Source: Mycobacterium sp. AZCC_0083 (GTDB lineage Bacteria > Actinomycetota > Actinomycetes > Mycobacteriales > Mycobacteriaceae). From it: DNA of 64,000 nt. The notes under the pieces are model-generated. The model did not search any database, was not told where the DNA came from, and worked only from the letters and a program-made list of their open reading frames with translations. The translations under genes and the position numbers were made by a program. Below are positions 8,782 to 17,451 of the stretch, in pieces (position 1 is the stretch's first letter; each line of letters begins with the position of its first letter). The DNA is taken from assembly GCF_014202335.1 (NCBI RefSeq), contig NZ_JACHGP010000003.1:496001-560000 (forward strand), read 5' to 3'.

Positions 8782-9525
8782 ATGACGGGACCGGAAGCTG
8801 GATTCGACACAAAAGTCGACGAGATCGCCGACGGCGTCTACCGGTTCTCCACCTGGATCCCCGACATCACCGAGAACGGCTTCACGTTCAACCAGTTCCT
8901 GCTGACCGGCGAGGAACCGTTCCTCTTCCACTGCGGCCAGCGCTTCCTCTTCCCACAGGTCTCCGCTGCCATTGCGCGAGTCATTCCGATGGAGACGCTG
9001 CGCTGGATCTCCTTCGGGCACGTGGAGGCCGACGAATGCGGCGCGATGAATCTACTGCTCGACGCCGCGCCCGACGCTCAGGTAGTACACGGTCCGCTGG
9101 CCTGCATGCTGTCGCTGAACGACATGTGCGACCGGCCGCCCGTCGCCGCAGGGGACGACCCCCTCGACACCGGTGGGCACCGGCTCCGCTTCATCGCCAC
9201 CCCGCACGTCCCGCACAACTGGGAGGCCGGACTGTGGTTCGACCAGACCACGTCGACCCTTCTGGCCGGGGACCTGTTCACCCACGTCGGTCGGTGCCCT
9301 GCGATCACCGACACCGACGTCGTCGGACCGGCTCTTGCGGCCGAACGGTTCTTCCACGCCACCGGGCTGACCGAGAACCTGGCGCCGACGCTCGAGCAGC
9401 TGGCGGCCTTGAACCCGACCACGCTGGCGATCATGCACGGCGCGTCCTACTCCGGCGACGGTGCTGCACAACTGCGGGCGCTGTCGGACGGATACTCCGC
9501 GATGCAAGGTGCGCCATTGCCGTAA
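8782..9525 (+). CDS. FprA/ODP-like metallo-beta-lactamase-fold protein
   Basis: At 247 aa this is a free-standing metallo-beta-lactamase domain like the N-terminal half of flavodiiron proteins. The di-metal ligands of that group are visible: HVEADE (HxExD, about residue 78), VHG (about 101), the Asp in LLAGDLF (about 160) and His in IMHGASYSG near the C-terminus; HVPHNW lies between. There is no flavodoxin domain, so electrons would have to come from a partner or the protein has another oxidative or hydrolytic role. It starts 2 bp after the aldolase gene. Confidence 0.75.
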   Translation: MTGPEAGFDTKVDEIADGVYRFSTWIPDITENGFTFNQFLLTGEEPFLFHCGQRFLFPQVSAAIARVIPMETLRWISFGHVEADECGAMNLLLDAAPDAQVVHGPLACMLSLNDMCDRPPVAAGDDPLDTGGHRLRFIATPHVPHNWEAGLWFDQTTSTLLAGDLFTHVGRCPAITDTDVVGPALAAERFFHATGLTENLAPTLEQLAALNPTTLAIMHGASYSGDGAAQLRALSDGYSAMQGAPLP

Positions 9526-9556
9526 CTCGGTGCCCGGCTGCGTAGCCTTGGACGCG

Positions 9557-10102
9557 ATGAGGGCACGACGGATCGCCGCATGCGCGCTGGCAGCGGGCGC
9601 ACTCCTGGTGGGCTGCCAGTCCACGGTCGAGGGCAACCCGAAGGCCAGCACCGGATCTCCGACCGAACCCAACTTCCCCACGTCGCGGCCCAGCCGGTCG
9701 TCCACCCCGCCACCGACCACCAGCGCCCGGCCATCGGCGACGCCGACCGCCGCCCCCGGTCCCGGCGACGTGCTGGCGCCGCAGAACGGTTACGTGTTCA
9801 TCGAGACGAAGTCGGGCAAGACCCGCTGCCAGATCAACACCGAGGAAGTCGACTGCGAGTCCGCGTTCACGAATGCACCGGAAGTCAACGGCTTTCCTGC
9901 CAATGGGATTCGGCTGACCGCGGCCGGCAAGGTCGAGTGGATCAGCGGCAACCTCGGCGACATCCCCGTCGAGACCCTCGACTACCGCACCTACTCCGCG
10001 CAGGGCTGGACGATCGTCGCTGGCGAGGACGGCACACGTTTCACCGACGACGGCACCGGGCATGGCATGTTCCTCAGCACCAGCGGCGTCGAAGTCTTTT
10101 GA
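9557..10102 (+). CDS. lipoprotein of unknown function, 181 aa
   Basis: The protein starts MRARRIAACALAAGALLVGC, a lipoprotein signal with lipobox LVGC (Cys about 20). A Ser/Thr/Pro-rich linker (about residues 35-70) leads to a small beta-rich domain with two cysteines (KTRCQINTEEVDCESAF) that may pair. The plan, a lipobox, flexible linker and disulfide-containing domain, is common among small mycobacterial lipoproteins, but I do not recognise a named family. It follows the metallo-beta-lactamase gene by 31 bp; ATG 9557 is chosen because the lipoprotein signal starts there. Confidence 0.75.
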   Translation: MRARRIAACALAAGALLVGCQSTVEGNPKASTGSPTEPNFPTSRPSRSSTPPPTTSARPSATPTAAPGPGDVLAPQNGYVFIETKSGKTRCQINTEEVDCESAFTNAPEVNGFPANGIRLTAAGKVEWISGNLGDIPVETLDYRTYSAQGWTIVAGEDGTRFTDDGTGHGMFLSTSGVEVF

Positions 10103-10129
10103 GCGTCACACGAAGACAGGAATGACTCC

Positions 10130-10753
10130 ATGAGCGTTGCCCAGCAGGAACGCGCCCTACTCGTCACCACCATGCGCGAGGTGGGACCCGAACATCCCAC
10201 CTTGTGCGGCGACTGGACGACCCGCGATCTGGCCGCCCACTTGGTGGTACGGGAGGGCCGACTCGACACCGCGCCGGGCATCCTGATCCCCGCGCTCGCC
10301 GACTACACCGCCAGAGTGCAGAACCAGGTCGCCTCGGAGACCGACTGGGACGCGCTGCTCGACAAGATCGCGTCGGGACCGCCGACCCTGTCCCCCTTCA
10401 AACTCCTCGACGCGGTGGTGAACGTCGCCGAGATGTTCATCCACCACGAGGACGTACGCCGCGCCGTCAGCGGATGGGAGCCGCGCGAACTCGTCGCAGG
10501 CACCACCGCGGCGCTGGCGCGACAGGTGCCGTTGATGGCGCGGATGGCGCTGTCGAAGGTGCCTGCCCATCTGTCGTTGCGCACCCCCGAGGGCAAGACG
10601 CTGGCCACCGTCGGACGCGGGCCCACCGTGGTGGTCACCGGCGAGCCGGGGGAACTCCTGATGTTCGTGTCCGGGCGCGACGAGGCGCGGGTGACGTTCA
10701 CCGGCGACGACGACGCCGTACGTGCGGTACACGACGGCCGCAGCGGACTGTAA
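10130..10753 (+). CDS. DinB/maleylpyruvate isomerase-like protein (TIGR03085 type)
   Basis: This 207-aa protein fits the actinobacterial DinB-superfamily group whose members bind a metal and often use mycothiol. Features: CGDWTTRDLAAHLVVREGRLD (about residues 26-46; the His is the usual first ligand), AEMFIHHEDVRRA (about 99-111; the HHED pair) and a C-terminal SCP-like half with TVVVTGEPGELLMFVSGR. It is cytoplasmic, its substrate is unknown, and it lies in a rightward run with the lipoprotein and the luciferase-like gene. Confidence 0.78.
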   Translation: MSVAQQERALLVTTMREVGPEHPTLCGDWTTRDLAAHLVVREGRLDTAPGILIPALADYTARVQNQVASETDWDALLDKIASGPPTLSPFKLLDAVVNVAEMFIHHEDVRRAVSGWEPRELVAGTTAALARQVPLMARMALSKVPAHLSLRTPEGKTLATVGRGPTVVVTGEPGELLMFVSGRDEARVTFTGDDDAVRAVHDGRSGL

Positions 10754-10777
10754 GACTCCACATCTAGGCTGTCGGGC

Positions 10778-11707
10778 ATGGACTTCCGCGTATTCGTCGA
10801 ACCCCAACAAGGCGCCACCTACGGCGATCAACTGGCCGTCGCCCGAGCAGCGGAGTCGCTGGGCTACTCAGCGTTCTTCCGGTCCGATCACTTCGTGGCG
10901 ATGAGTGGCGACGGGCTGCCAGGACCGACCGACTCCTGGGTGACGCTCGGTGGCATCGCCCGTGAGACGTCGACGATCCGGCTCGGCACCATGGTCACCT
11001 CGGCCACCTTCCGCTACCCTGGGCCGCTGGCGATCTCGGTCGCCCAGGTCGACGAAATGAGCGGCGGCCGTGTCGAATTGGGACTTGGCGCCGGTTGGTT
11101 CGAAAGCGAACACAAGGCGTACGCGATTCCGTTCCCCCCGCTTGGCGAACGCTTCGACAGGCTGTCCGAGCAGCTCGACATCATCACGGGCCTGTGGACC
11201 ACGGCCATCGGCGAGACGTTCGATTACTTCGGCACCCACTACTCCATCGTGGATTCGCCAGCGCTGCCCAAGCCGGTCCAGACCCCACTGCCGCCGATCG
11301 TCATCGGTGGCAGCGGCGCCAAGCGCACGCCTGCGCTGACCGCGAAGTTCGCCTCCGAGTTCAACATGCCGTTCGCGTCGCTCGACGAGCTGAAGACGCA
11401 GTACGGCCGGGTGGCGGCGGCGTTGGCCGATGCTGGCCGGGCCGCGGACTCGCTTACCTATTCGGCGGCGTTCGTGGTGTGTGCAGGGCGCGACGAGTCC
11501 GAGATCGCGCGCCGCGCGGCCGCCATCGGGCGCGAGGTGGACGAACTGCGCAGCAACTCGCCGTTGGTCGGCACGCCCGACGAGATCGTCGACCGGTTGA
11601 CCCCGTTCGCGGACGCAGGCGTGCAGCGGGTGTACCTGCAGGTGCTCGACATGTCGGATCTGGACCACCTGGAGCTGTTCGCCGAGGTAGTCGGCCAGTT
11701 CAGCTGA
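10778..11707 (+). CDS. LLM class F420-dependent oxidoreductase
   Basis: This 309-aa TIM-barrel protein belongs to the luciferase-like group that in mycobacteria usually uses coenzyme F420 (TIGR03560-like). Motifs are MDFRVFVEPQQGATYGD at the start, SLGYSAFFRSDHFV, GGRVELGLGAGWFESEH (about residues 89-106), PPIVIGGSGAKRTPALTAKFA (about 175) and the end AGVQRVYLQVLDM. The cofactor is inferred from the family. It starts 24 bp after the DinB-like gene. Confidence 0.85.
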   Translation: MDFRVFVEPQQGATYGDQLAVARAAESLGYSAFFRSDHFVAMSGDGLPGPTDSWVTLGGIARETSTIRLGTMVTSATFRYPGPLAISVAQVDEMSGGRVELGLGAGWFESEHKAYAIPFPPLGERFDRLSEQLDIITGLWTTAIGETFDYFGTHYSIVDSPALPKPVQTPLPPIVIGGSGAKRTPALTAKFASEFNMPFASLDELKTQYGRVAAALADAGRAADSLTYSAAFVVCAGRDESEIARRAAAIGREVDELRSNSPLVGTPDEIVDRLTPFADAGVQRVYLQVLDMSDLDHLELFAEVVGQFS

Positions 11708-11747
11708 TCAGTCCAGGGAGCGGGGCCCGCGGCTACTATCAGTCCCC

Positions 11748-12161
11748 GTGACCGATGACCGCGACGACGACCCTCAGGGCCCGCCGTGGCACCAGCGCAC
11801 GTCCACCGTGGTCGGCGCGAGCATCGTCGGCCTGCTCGTCATCGGCATCGTCTACCTCCTGGGTTCCTACATCGCGAGTGAATTCAACACACCCGATCAG
11901 GCGCCCCAGTACTACATCGACGAGCCGACCTTCTCGAGCAGAACGAGCTCCACGTCGCCAACCACCACGACCGAGACCGTCACCAGCACCAGCCCGCCGG
12001 TGACCACCGACATCAACGGCGACGAGACGACCACCTCGAGCACGGACACGTCCACGACCCGTGGCATACCTCCGCGGACCCGAGATACCGACAACGGCTC
12101 GACCACCAGTCGGAGCCGGCCACGACTGAACGAGACGCGCACGCTGTATCCGCAACCGTAG
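11748..12161 (+). CDS. single-span membrane protein with Thr/Ser-rich outer tail
   Basis: This 137-aa protein has an acidic cytoplasmic start (TDDRDDDPQGPPWHQRT), one membrane span at about residues 20-43 (VVGASIVGLLVIGIVYLLGSYI) and a tail dominated by Thr, Ser and Pro (TTTTETVTSTSPPVTTDING). GTG 11748 is the only plausible start. The tail resembles those of the Hsp70-like proteins in this window, and the gene converges on the first of them with a 22-bp gap. The function is unknown; a link with the Hsp70 system is inferred from tail composition and position only. Confidence 0.65.
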   Translation: MTDDRDDDPQGPPWHQRTSTVVGASIVGLLVIGIVYLLGSYIASEFNTPDQAPQYYIDEPTFSSRTSSTSPTTTTETVTSTSPPVTTDINGDETTTSSTDTSTTRGIPPRTRDTDNGSTTSRSRPRLNETRTLYPQP

Positions 12162-12183
12162 GTGTCACGGGCGAAACATCGGC

Positions 12184-13905
12184 CTAGGGGATGACCGGCG
12201 GCGCTGTTGATGACGGCGGTCCCACCGGCAGCGGCAATGGCAACTCCAGTGGCGGTAGGGGTGGCGGCTCCACGGGTGGCGGCGGCGGACTGGTCGATGT
12301 TGAGGTGGTCGTCGACGTCGACGTCGAAGTGGATGTCGAAGTCGAGGTCGGCGTCGAAGTAGGGGTCGAAGTAGGGGTCGACGTCGGCGTGGTCTCCGTG
12401 GTCGTGGGCGTCGTGGTCTCCGTGGTCGTGGTGGTGGGCGTCGTCGTCACCGGCGCGGGCGGCGGATCCTGCGGCGCCGGGGCCGGTGCCGGCGCCTGTC
12501 GTGGCGGTGGCGCCTGGGTGTAGCGGACGTTGGGCCTGCCGCCCTCGATGACCGTCTCCGTGACGACCGGCGGCGCGACGGCATCGGCGCCAGCCGCGGC
12601 CGCAGGAACCCGAGCGTCGGACATCGTCGGCGTCGCGCTGACGGTCGGCATAGGCGACGCGGCGTTCGCGGACTTGGTGTCCGTCGTGACCACCAGACCG
12701 ACCGCGGCGACCACCGCAGCGCAGGCGGCCGCCGCGAAGAGCAGTGCGGGCCGTTGATACCAGCGCAGGGGTGGCAGCGATTCCGCCTCGTCGATGGCGT
12801 GATCGAACACCACCTCGGGCCGGGCATTGCCAGTGTCGTCGAACGAATCCCGCTCCAGGCCAACCTCAATGGGTGACTCTGACCACGCCAACGACGCGAC
12901 GACGGGTTGCGCGACCTGCGGCACGACAGCGGCCGGCACCACCCCGATCCTCGGTGCCACTACGAGTCGGGTTGCGGTTTCGGGTTCGCGACCACCCAGC
13001 ATCGCTGCGCCTATCGCCGCGACGGTTTGAGGGTGGGCCGTGGTGGTCACCGGCATCCGGAGCGCTTCGGAAAGGCGTTGCGTGACAAGGGGCATGCGTG
13101 CCCCACCGCCGACCGTCGCGATGGCGGCGAGGTCCGCGTGCCAGATGCCGTTGCGCCGCAGCGTGTCGTCGAGTGCGGCGAGCACGCCATCCAACGGTTC
13201 GCGCACCACCGACTCCAGCTCCGCGCGGGTGAGCCGCAGCGTCGTACCCGGCCGCGGCCCTCGCAATCCCACTGCGGTCTGAAACGACAACCGCTCCTTG
13301 GTGTTTCGAACGCCGTCCCGGAACGACGTGAGCGATGCGACCGCCGACGTGCTCGACGGGTCGACGTCCAGTCCGGCGAGCAGATGGGTCAACAATGCGC
13401 GGTCGACCAGGTCGCCGGAGAAGTCGTCGTAGCGGACGGCTTGGCCGATGGCGCGGAAGTCTTCCCCCGCGTCGGCGAGGGTGATCGTCGTCCCGGTGGC
13501 CCCGAAGTCGCACAGGGCGACGATGCCTCGGGCGGGCAATCCGGGGTGGGTGCGCAGCGCCGTCAGTGCGGCGACGGCGTCGGACGTCACCATCGCATCG
13601 GGAAGCAGCGCGCGCATTCGATCGACGAGGGTTGCTCCCCAGTGCGCAGGCACCGCCACACACGTCGCACCGGTGCGGCCGTGAGCGCGGCTGAGGTCGG
13701 CCAGTGCCTCGACCACCAGACGGTCGGCGGGGTGCGCCGAACCGTCGGCGGCGACGATCGGCACCGGGTCGCCGAATCGCTCGACGAAGCCGGTCAGGAC
13801 GGTGCCACGCCAGGTCACCGCCGCCTGCCGGACGGTCGCGCCGCCGTCGGCGCGGGCGGCAACCAGATTCGTCGCGCCGACCGACAACCCCACACAATCA
13901 CGCAT
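12184..13905 (-). CDS. transmembrane Hsp70-like protein 1 (ini operon)
   Basis: At 573 aa the protein has an actin/Hsp70 ATPase fold without a DnaK substrate-binding domain. Visible: phosphate-1 loop GLSVGATNLV (residues 6-15), VAVPAHWG (83-90), phosphate-2 loop ALCDFGATGTT (130-140), the KERLSF helix (about 203) and adenosine loop VGGGARMPLVTQRLSEAL (265-282). LAWSES at 339-344 precedes one membrane span at about 386-407. The last 165 residues are Thr/Ser/Pro-rich with (PTST)n and (ST)n runs and a Pro-rich end, predicted outside the cell. In the phosphate-1 loop, Ser replaces the Asp of DnaK (GIDLGTT). It starts 41 bp after iniC and is the last gene of the iniB-iniA-iniC operon; M. tuberculosis has no Hsp70 gene at this position. 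Confidence 0.85.
   Translation of the reverse strand: MRDCVGLSVGATNLVAARADGGATVRQAAVTWRGTVLTGFVERFGDPVPIVAADGSAHPADRLVVEALADLSRAHGRTGATCVAVPAHWGATLVDRMRALLPDAMVTSDAVAALTALRTHPGLPARGIVALCDFGATGTTITLADAGEDFRAIGQAVRYDDFSGDLVDRALLTHLLAGLDVDPSSTSAVASLTSFRDGVRNTKERLSFQTAVGLRGPRPGTTLRLTRAELESVVREPLDGVLAALDDTLRRNGIWHADLAAIATVGGGARMPLVTQRLSEALRMPVTTTAHPQTVAAIGAAMLGGREPETATRLVVAPRIGVVPAAVVPQVAQPVVASLAWSESPIEVGLERDSFDDTGNARPEVVFDHAIDEAESLPPLRWYQRPALLFAAAACAAVVAAVGLVVTTDTKSANAASPMPTVSATPTMSDARVPAAAAGADAVAPPVVTETVIEGGRPNVRYTQAPPPRQAPAPAPAPQDPPPAPVTTTPTTTTTETTTPTTTETTPTSTPTSTPTSTPTSTSTSTSTSTSTTTSTSTSPPPPPVEPPPLPPLELPLPLPVGPPSSTAPPVIP
12300..12450 (-). repeat. simple-sequence tract encoding the Thr/Ser tail of Hsp70-like 1
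   Basis: The stretch is a degenerate tandem array (on the plus strand GTCGACGTCGA..., GTCGAAGTAGG repeated) that encodes alternating Thr, Ser and Pro. Its codons vary, so the protein sequence, not the DNA, appears to be under selection. Confidence 0.65.
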
Positions 13906-13946
13906 GTCCGGTATGTCGTCGAACGGACCCGAATCGTTAGCCGGCG

Positions 13947-15452
13947 TCAGCGACCCCGGGCGGCGTAATCGGCCACCATCGCCTCCGCGCTGCGCACCGC
14001 GGCCCGGCAGGCACGTGTGGTGAACGGATCGTTGAGCGGGTGGTCGGCCCTGCGCCGCCAGCGCTGCGCCGCCGCGAACGCCGCTCGGGGCCCGTCGTAG
14101 GGCGCGTCGGGCTGCAGGCCCAGCCTGCTGGCCGCGTCGGTGCCGGAGCCGCCGATGATGCGCCTCAACGAGGTGATCTCGTCGTCATTCAACGTCGTTG
14201 CCCGCGAACGCAACTGGCTCAACAGCCGCAGTTCCTCGAACGCGTGGGTGTCGGCGAGCAGCGGATCGATGTCGGCCAGGATGTAGGGCGTGGCGTAGAT
14301 CGGATTGGCCTCGACGAAGCGGCGCAGCGACAGCAGCGCCGTGTGGGCCTTGAGCAGGTCGGAGCGCTGCGCGAACTGCTGGTCGATCACGTCGCGCAGG
14401 GCGATCAGGCCGCTGCGTTCCAGCAGCTCGTCGGCCAGAGCCACCGAGTCGCTGATGCCCGCCCGCAGCACCGCGATCGAGATCCTGATGCCGAACATGC
14501 CGAACCGGTCAAGCAGCGCGGTGCGGGTGGCGGCGTCGACCGGCAGTGCCGGGCCTTCCGTACTGTCCTCGCGGACGAAACGGTCGACCGAGAGCATCGC
14601 CTTGGTGAGCTCGGCGGCGTCCACCCCTGCGAGTTTCTCCAGCGCGACGAACTCGCTCTGCCGCAACGTGCGCGCGGTCAGCGCAAGCAGGCCCGATACC
14701 GGGACGACAGCCTGGCAGATGCCGGTCTTGTCCATCTCTGCGGTGAATCTGGTGGCGACGTCCTTGGCCGACAGCATCGCGTCGATCCGGCCCGCGCCGA
14801 TCTCGTCGGCCCGCGATGCCACCCCGATGACGCCGAGCGCACCGGCCGAGCCGCCGACGAGGGTGCCGATCTGCTTGAGCAGCGCGATGTCTGCCGCGTT
14901 CAGCGTGCGCAGCAGGAACACCACCGCGTCGACCCGAGGCACGCCGTCTTCGGGGACGAGCAGCCGCAGCGTGCGCTCGGAGACGTCGCGGGACAGCGAC
15001 GACGTGCCGGGGGTGTCGATGATCGTGGTGTCGATCAGCTCGGCGGCGGGCCACTCGACGTCGAGGTCGACGACGTCCTCGGGGTCGAGGCTGGCGAAGT
15101 CGAACGTCAACGCCCGGTCGCCGGGATCCCTGGCGATGGGCACGTTGGAGCGGCGCCCGCCGCGGTGATTCGCCGTCACCTTGGGGGTGGGCCCGTTGCG
15201 GAACCACGTCACGATGCGGGTGGCCTCGGTGGCGTCGGTGGGCGCGATGTCCTCGCCGACGAGCGCGTTGACCAGCGTCGACTTGCCCGCCTTCAGCGTG
15301 CCCGCCAGGGCGATCCGGATGGGCTGGTTCAGCCGCTTGCCGATCCACTCCAGTTCGTTGTGCACGTCGGGACGTTCGCGGTACGCCGGATCACCACGGT
15401 AGGCCTGAATGGTCCCCCCGAGGATCCCGCGCACTCGATCGCTGGTGCTCAT
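13947..15452 (-). CDS. iniC: dynamin-like GTPase IniC
   Basis: This 501-aa member of the bacterial dynamin-like family matches IniC of M. tuberculosis (493 aa, as I recall). The GTPase motifs are G1 GTLKAGKST (residues 51-59), a G2-region Thr in EATRIVTW and G3 DTPG (146-149); the G4 position falls around VIGVASRADEIG. The C-terminal half is helical, as expected for a stalk, but has no clear membrane paddle, unlike IniA. It starts 33 bp after iniA. The iniBAC products are induced by cell-wall inhibitors such as isoniazid and ethambutol in M. tuberculosis and probably act at the inner face of the membrane. Confidence 0.92.
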   Translation of the reverse strand: MSTSDRVRGILGGTIQAYRGDPAYRERPDVHNELEWIGKRLNQPIRIALAGTLKAGKSTLVNALVGEDIAPTDATEATRIVTWFRNGPTPKVTANHRGGRRSNVPIARDPGDRALTFDFASLDPEDVVDLDVEWPAAELIDTTIIDTPGTSSLSRDVSERTLRLLVPEDGVPRVDAVVFLLRTLNAADIALLKQIGTLVGGSAGALGVIGVASRADEIGAGRIDAMLSAKDVATRFTAEMDKTGICQAVVPVSGLLALTARTLRQSEFVALEKLAGVDAAELTKAMLSVDRFVREDSTEGPALPVDAATRTALLDRFGMFGIRISIAVLRAGISDSVALADELLERSGLIALRDVIDQQFAQRSDLLKAHTALLSLRRFVEANPIYATPYILADIDPLLADTHAFEELRLLSQLRSRATTLNDDEITSLRRIIGGSGTDAASRLGLQPDAPYDGPRAAFAAAQRWRRRADHPLNDPFTTRACRAAVRSAEAMVADYAARGR

Positions 15453-15485
15453 CGGGTAACCAGCTTAAGCACTACGGCTGCGAGG

Positions 15486-17339
15486 TCACCTGGCGACGGG
15501 CTCCGGCTGGGCTTCCGGCTGGGGCGACAGGTTCACGGCGTGCTCGGTGACCTGGCGCAGGATGTTGAGTTGACGCTCGAGTTCCTTGACCCGCGTGGCG
15601 CGTTCGTTCTCCTCGAGTTTCGCCGCAGCGAGCGAGGCCTGCAGCGATTCGTTCAGTGAGCGGGTGGTCTGGTTGGCGATGCCACGGTAGTGGTCACGCA
15701 GCTGGCGTTGAATCCCCTTGAGCCGGTCGCGCGACTCCTTGCTGACGATGAAGGAGACGTCGTCGACGAAGCGGCGCATGTTGCCCTTGGCCTCGTTGCG
15801 CACCCGCGCCATCCGGTTCTCCATGTCCTCCTTGTAGGCCTTGCGGCCCATCACCAGACCGGCGCCGAGCGACAGCGGGTTGAACATGCCAAGCCCCGCG
15901 AAGGACGTGATCATGCCGAACATCAGCACGCCGCCGTAGGACCCGCGCATGCCGGTAACCACCTTGTGGCCCTTACCGATCGGCTTGGCCTCCAGTTTGG
16001 CCACGGACTTCATCTCACCGAAGCCCGCGCCCATCTCCCGCGCGTCGATCTGGGGCATGTCGACGGCGTCGATGCCTGCTTCCTGGAAATTGTGCGCCAC
16101 CTCTTCGGCGAGTGCCCCCGCACGCTGGTAGGCCCAGACGAAGTTGTCGCCGACGGCGGTGGCGATAGCGTTCTCGAGTTCGGCGCCGATCTCGGCCCAG
16201 TGTTGCGTCGGGTCGCATCCGTCGATGACCTTCTCGGTGTGCTGGGTGATCGCCCGGAACCGGCCCCGCAGGTCGTGGTCCACGTCGGCGGTCAGGTCGG
16301 TGATGCCGTCGTTGAGCACCTGCTGCCACAGCGCGGTCTGCGCGAGCGCATCCATGGCTTCCTGCTTGCGCCGCTCCAGGTCGGCGGTCAGCCGGTCACG
16401 GGCCTCGGGGTCGTTGATCGCCGAAAGCTCAGTGGTGACGGCGAGGGTCAAATGCTCGGCGGCGGAACGCACTTCGGCAAGCACCTGGTCGCGTACCCGG
16501 TCGTTCTCCCTTGACAGCACCTTCTCGCTGAGGAACTTGACGATGGCGGGGAAGTTCGACTCCTCGTTGAGTTCCTTGTCGTTCATCTGGATGGCGTGGC
16601 TGCGCAGTACCGAAGAAACTGGAGTGACCGGAACACTCACGCCCACCCGCTGCAGATGCGCCTGATTGGCCGCGACGATCTCGCGCCAGTGCGGGTAGAG
16701 ATCGGTCTTGGTCGCCAGAATGGTTGCCAGCGGGCAGATTTCGAGCGCCTGCCGGATGAAGATCATCTCCGGTTCGGTGAACTCCTGGCTGGTATCGCTG
16801 ATCATCAGCATCGCGTCGGCGTCGGGCAGCAGGCCCAGGGTCGACGAGAGGTGCGGTTGGCCGTGACCGCCGACCCCTGGGGTGTCGACGAATGCGAGGC
16901 CGTTCTTCAATAACGGGCTTGGCGCGGTGATCTCGACGCGCAGCACCTCGCGGCCACCGGCCTGGGGTGCGCGCCGCAGATCGGTCTGCACCTCACTCGG
17001 CGGGATCTCGATGACCTCGGGCTCGGCGCCGTCGCCCCGCGACACGATCAGCCGCGCCGATGCCTTCTCGCCGTAGGACACGACCGTGGCCAGCGCCGTG
17101 GTCTCGTCGTCGCCGACGCGGGCGACGGGCACGTTCAGCAGCGAGTTCAGCAGCTGACTCTTGCCCTGCTTGAGCTGGCCTGCGATCACCACCCGGATCT
17201 GCGGGTCGGAGATCCGCTCCTTGGCCTTGCCGAGGCGTTCCACCAGGTCGCCGCGATCGTAGGTGGCCGCGATCTTGGTGCTGTGGTCGATCAACTCGAC
17301 GATGACCTTGACCTTGCGGGGATCGTTCGGTTGCGTCAT
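15486..17339 (-). CDS. iniA: dynamin-like GTPase IniA
   Basis: This 617-aa bacterial dynamin-like protein has G1 GQLKQGKSQ (54-62), a G2 Thr in DDETTALAT (about 77-85), G3 DTPG (152-155) and G4 TKTD (210-213). A long helical stalk region is broken by a hydrophobic hairpin at about residues 455-490 (MFGMITSFAGLGMFNPLSLG) that fits the membrane-inserting paddle; a heptad-rich helix (NESLQASLAAAKLEENERAT) closes the protein. M. tuberculosis IniA is about 640 aa and mediates membrane fission/fusion in vitro. The ribosome site GAAGGACGG lies just upstream. A 13-bp hairpin separates it from iniB. Confidence 0.93.
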   Translation of the reverse strand: MTQPNDPRKVKVIVELIDHSTKIAATYDRGDLVERLGKAKERISDPQIRVVIAGQLKQGKSQLLNSLLNVPVARVGDDETTALATVVSYGEKASARLIVSRGDGAEPEVIEIPPSEVQTDLRRAPQAGGREVLRVEITAPSPLLKNGLAFVDTPGVGGHGQPHLSSTLGLLPDADAMLMISDTSQEFTEPEMIFIRQALEICPLATILATKTDLYPHWREIVAANQAHLQRVGVSVPVTPVSSVLRSHAIQMNDKELNEESNFPAIVKFLSEKVLSRENDRVRDQVLAEVRSAAEHLTLAVTTELSAINDPEARDRLTADLERRKQEAMDALAQTALWQQVLNDGITDLTADVDHDLRGRFRAITQHTEKVIDGCDPTQHWAEIGAELENAIATAVGDNFVWAYQRAGALAEEVAHNFQEAGIDAVDMPQIDAREMGAGFGEMKSVAKLEAKPIGKGHKVVTGMRGSYGGVLMFGMITSFAGLGMFNPLSLGAGLVMGRKAYKEDMENRMARVRNEAKGNMRRFVDDVSFIVSKESRDRLKGIQRQLRDHYRGIANQTTRSLNESLQASLAAAKLEENERATRVKELERQLNILRQVTEHAVNLSPQPEAQPEPVAR

Positions 17340-17386
17340 TTCCGTCCTTCTTCTTCCCGCTGGGTTGTCTCAACGGTAGGCGCGCG

Positions 17387-17429
17387 AACTGGCGGGGACC
17401 ACCCCGATCAGAGGGAGTCCCCGCCAGTT
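17387..17429 (-). promoter_or_regulatory. hairpin in the iniB-iniA intergenic gap
   Basis: Perfect 13-bp arms (17387-17399 and 17417-17429, AACTGGCGGGGAC with its complement) enclose a 17-nt loop in the 112-bp gap of the operon. In the transcript it lies just after the iniB stop and about 47 nt before the iniA start. No U-tract follows, so partial termination or mRNA stabilisation of the iniB end are both possible; either would give more IniB than IniA/IniC. Confidence 0.6.
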
Positions 17430-17451
17430 GGTGTTATTCGGTTGTCTCGGA

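Noticed and set aside
12184-12194. TAGGGGATG at the end of hsp70-1 resembles the proposed IniR motif.
   Set aside because: It is one copy and contains the hsp70-1 stop codon; there is no promoter-like region or downstream gene to control.
12191-12523. Plus-strand frame rich in Val and Gly opposite the tail of hsp70-1.
   Set aside because: It is the complement of the Thr/Ser/Pro-rich coding tract; composition follows from that.
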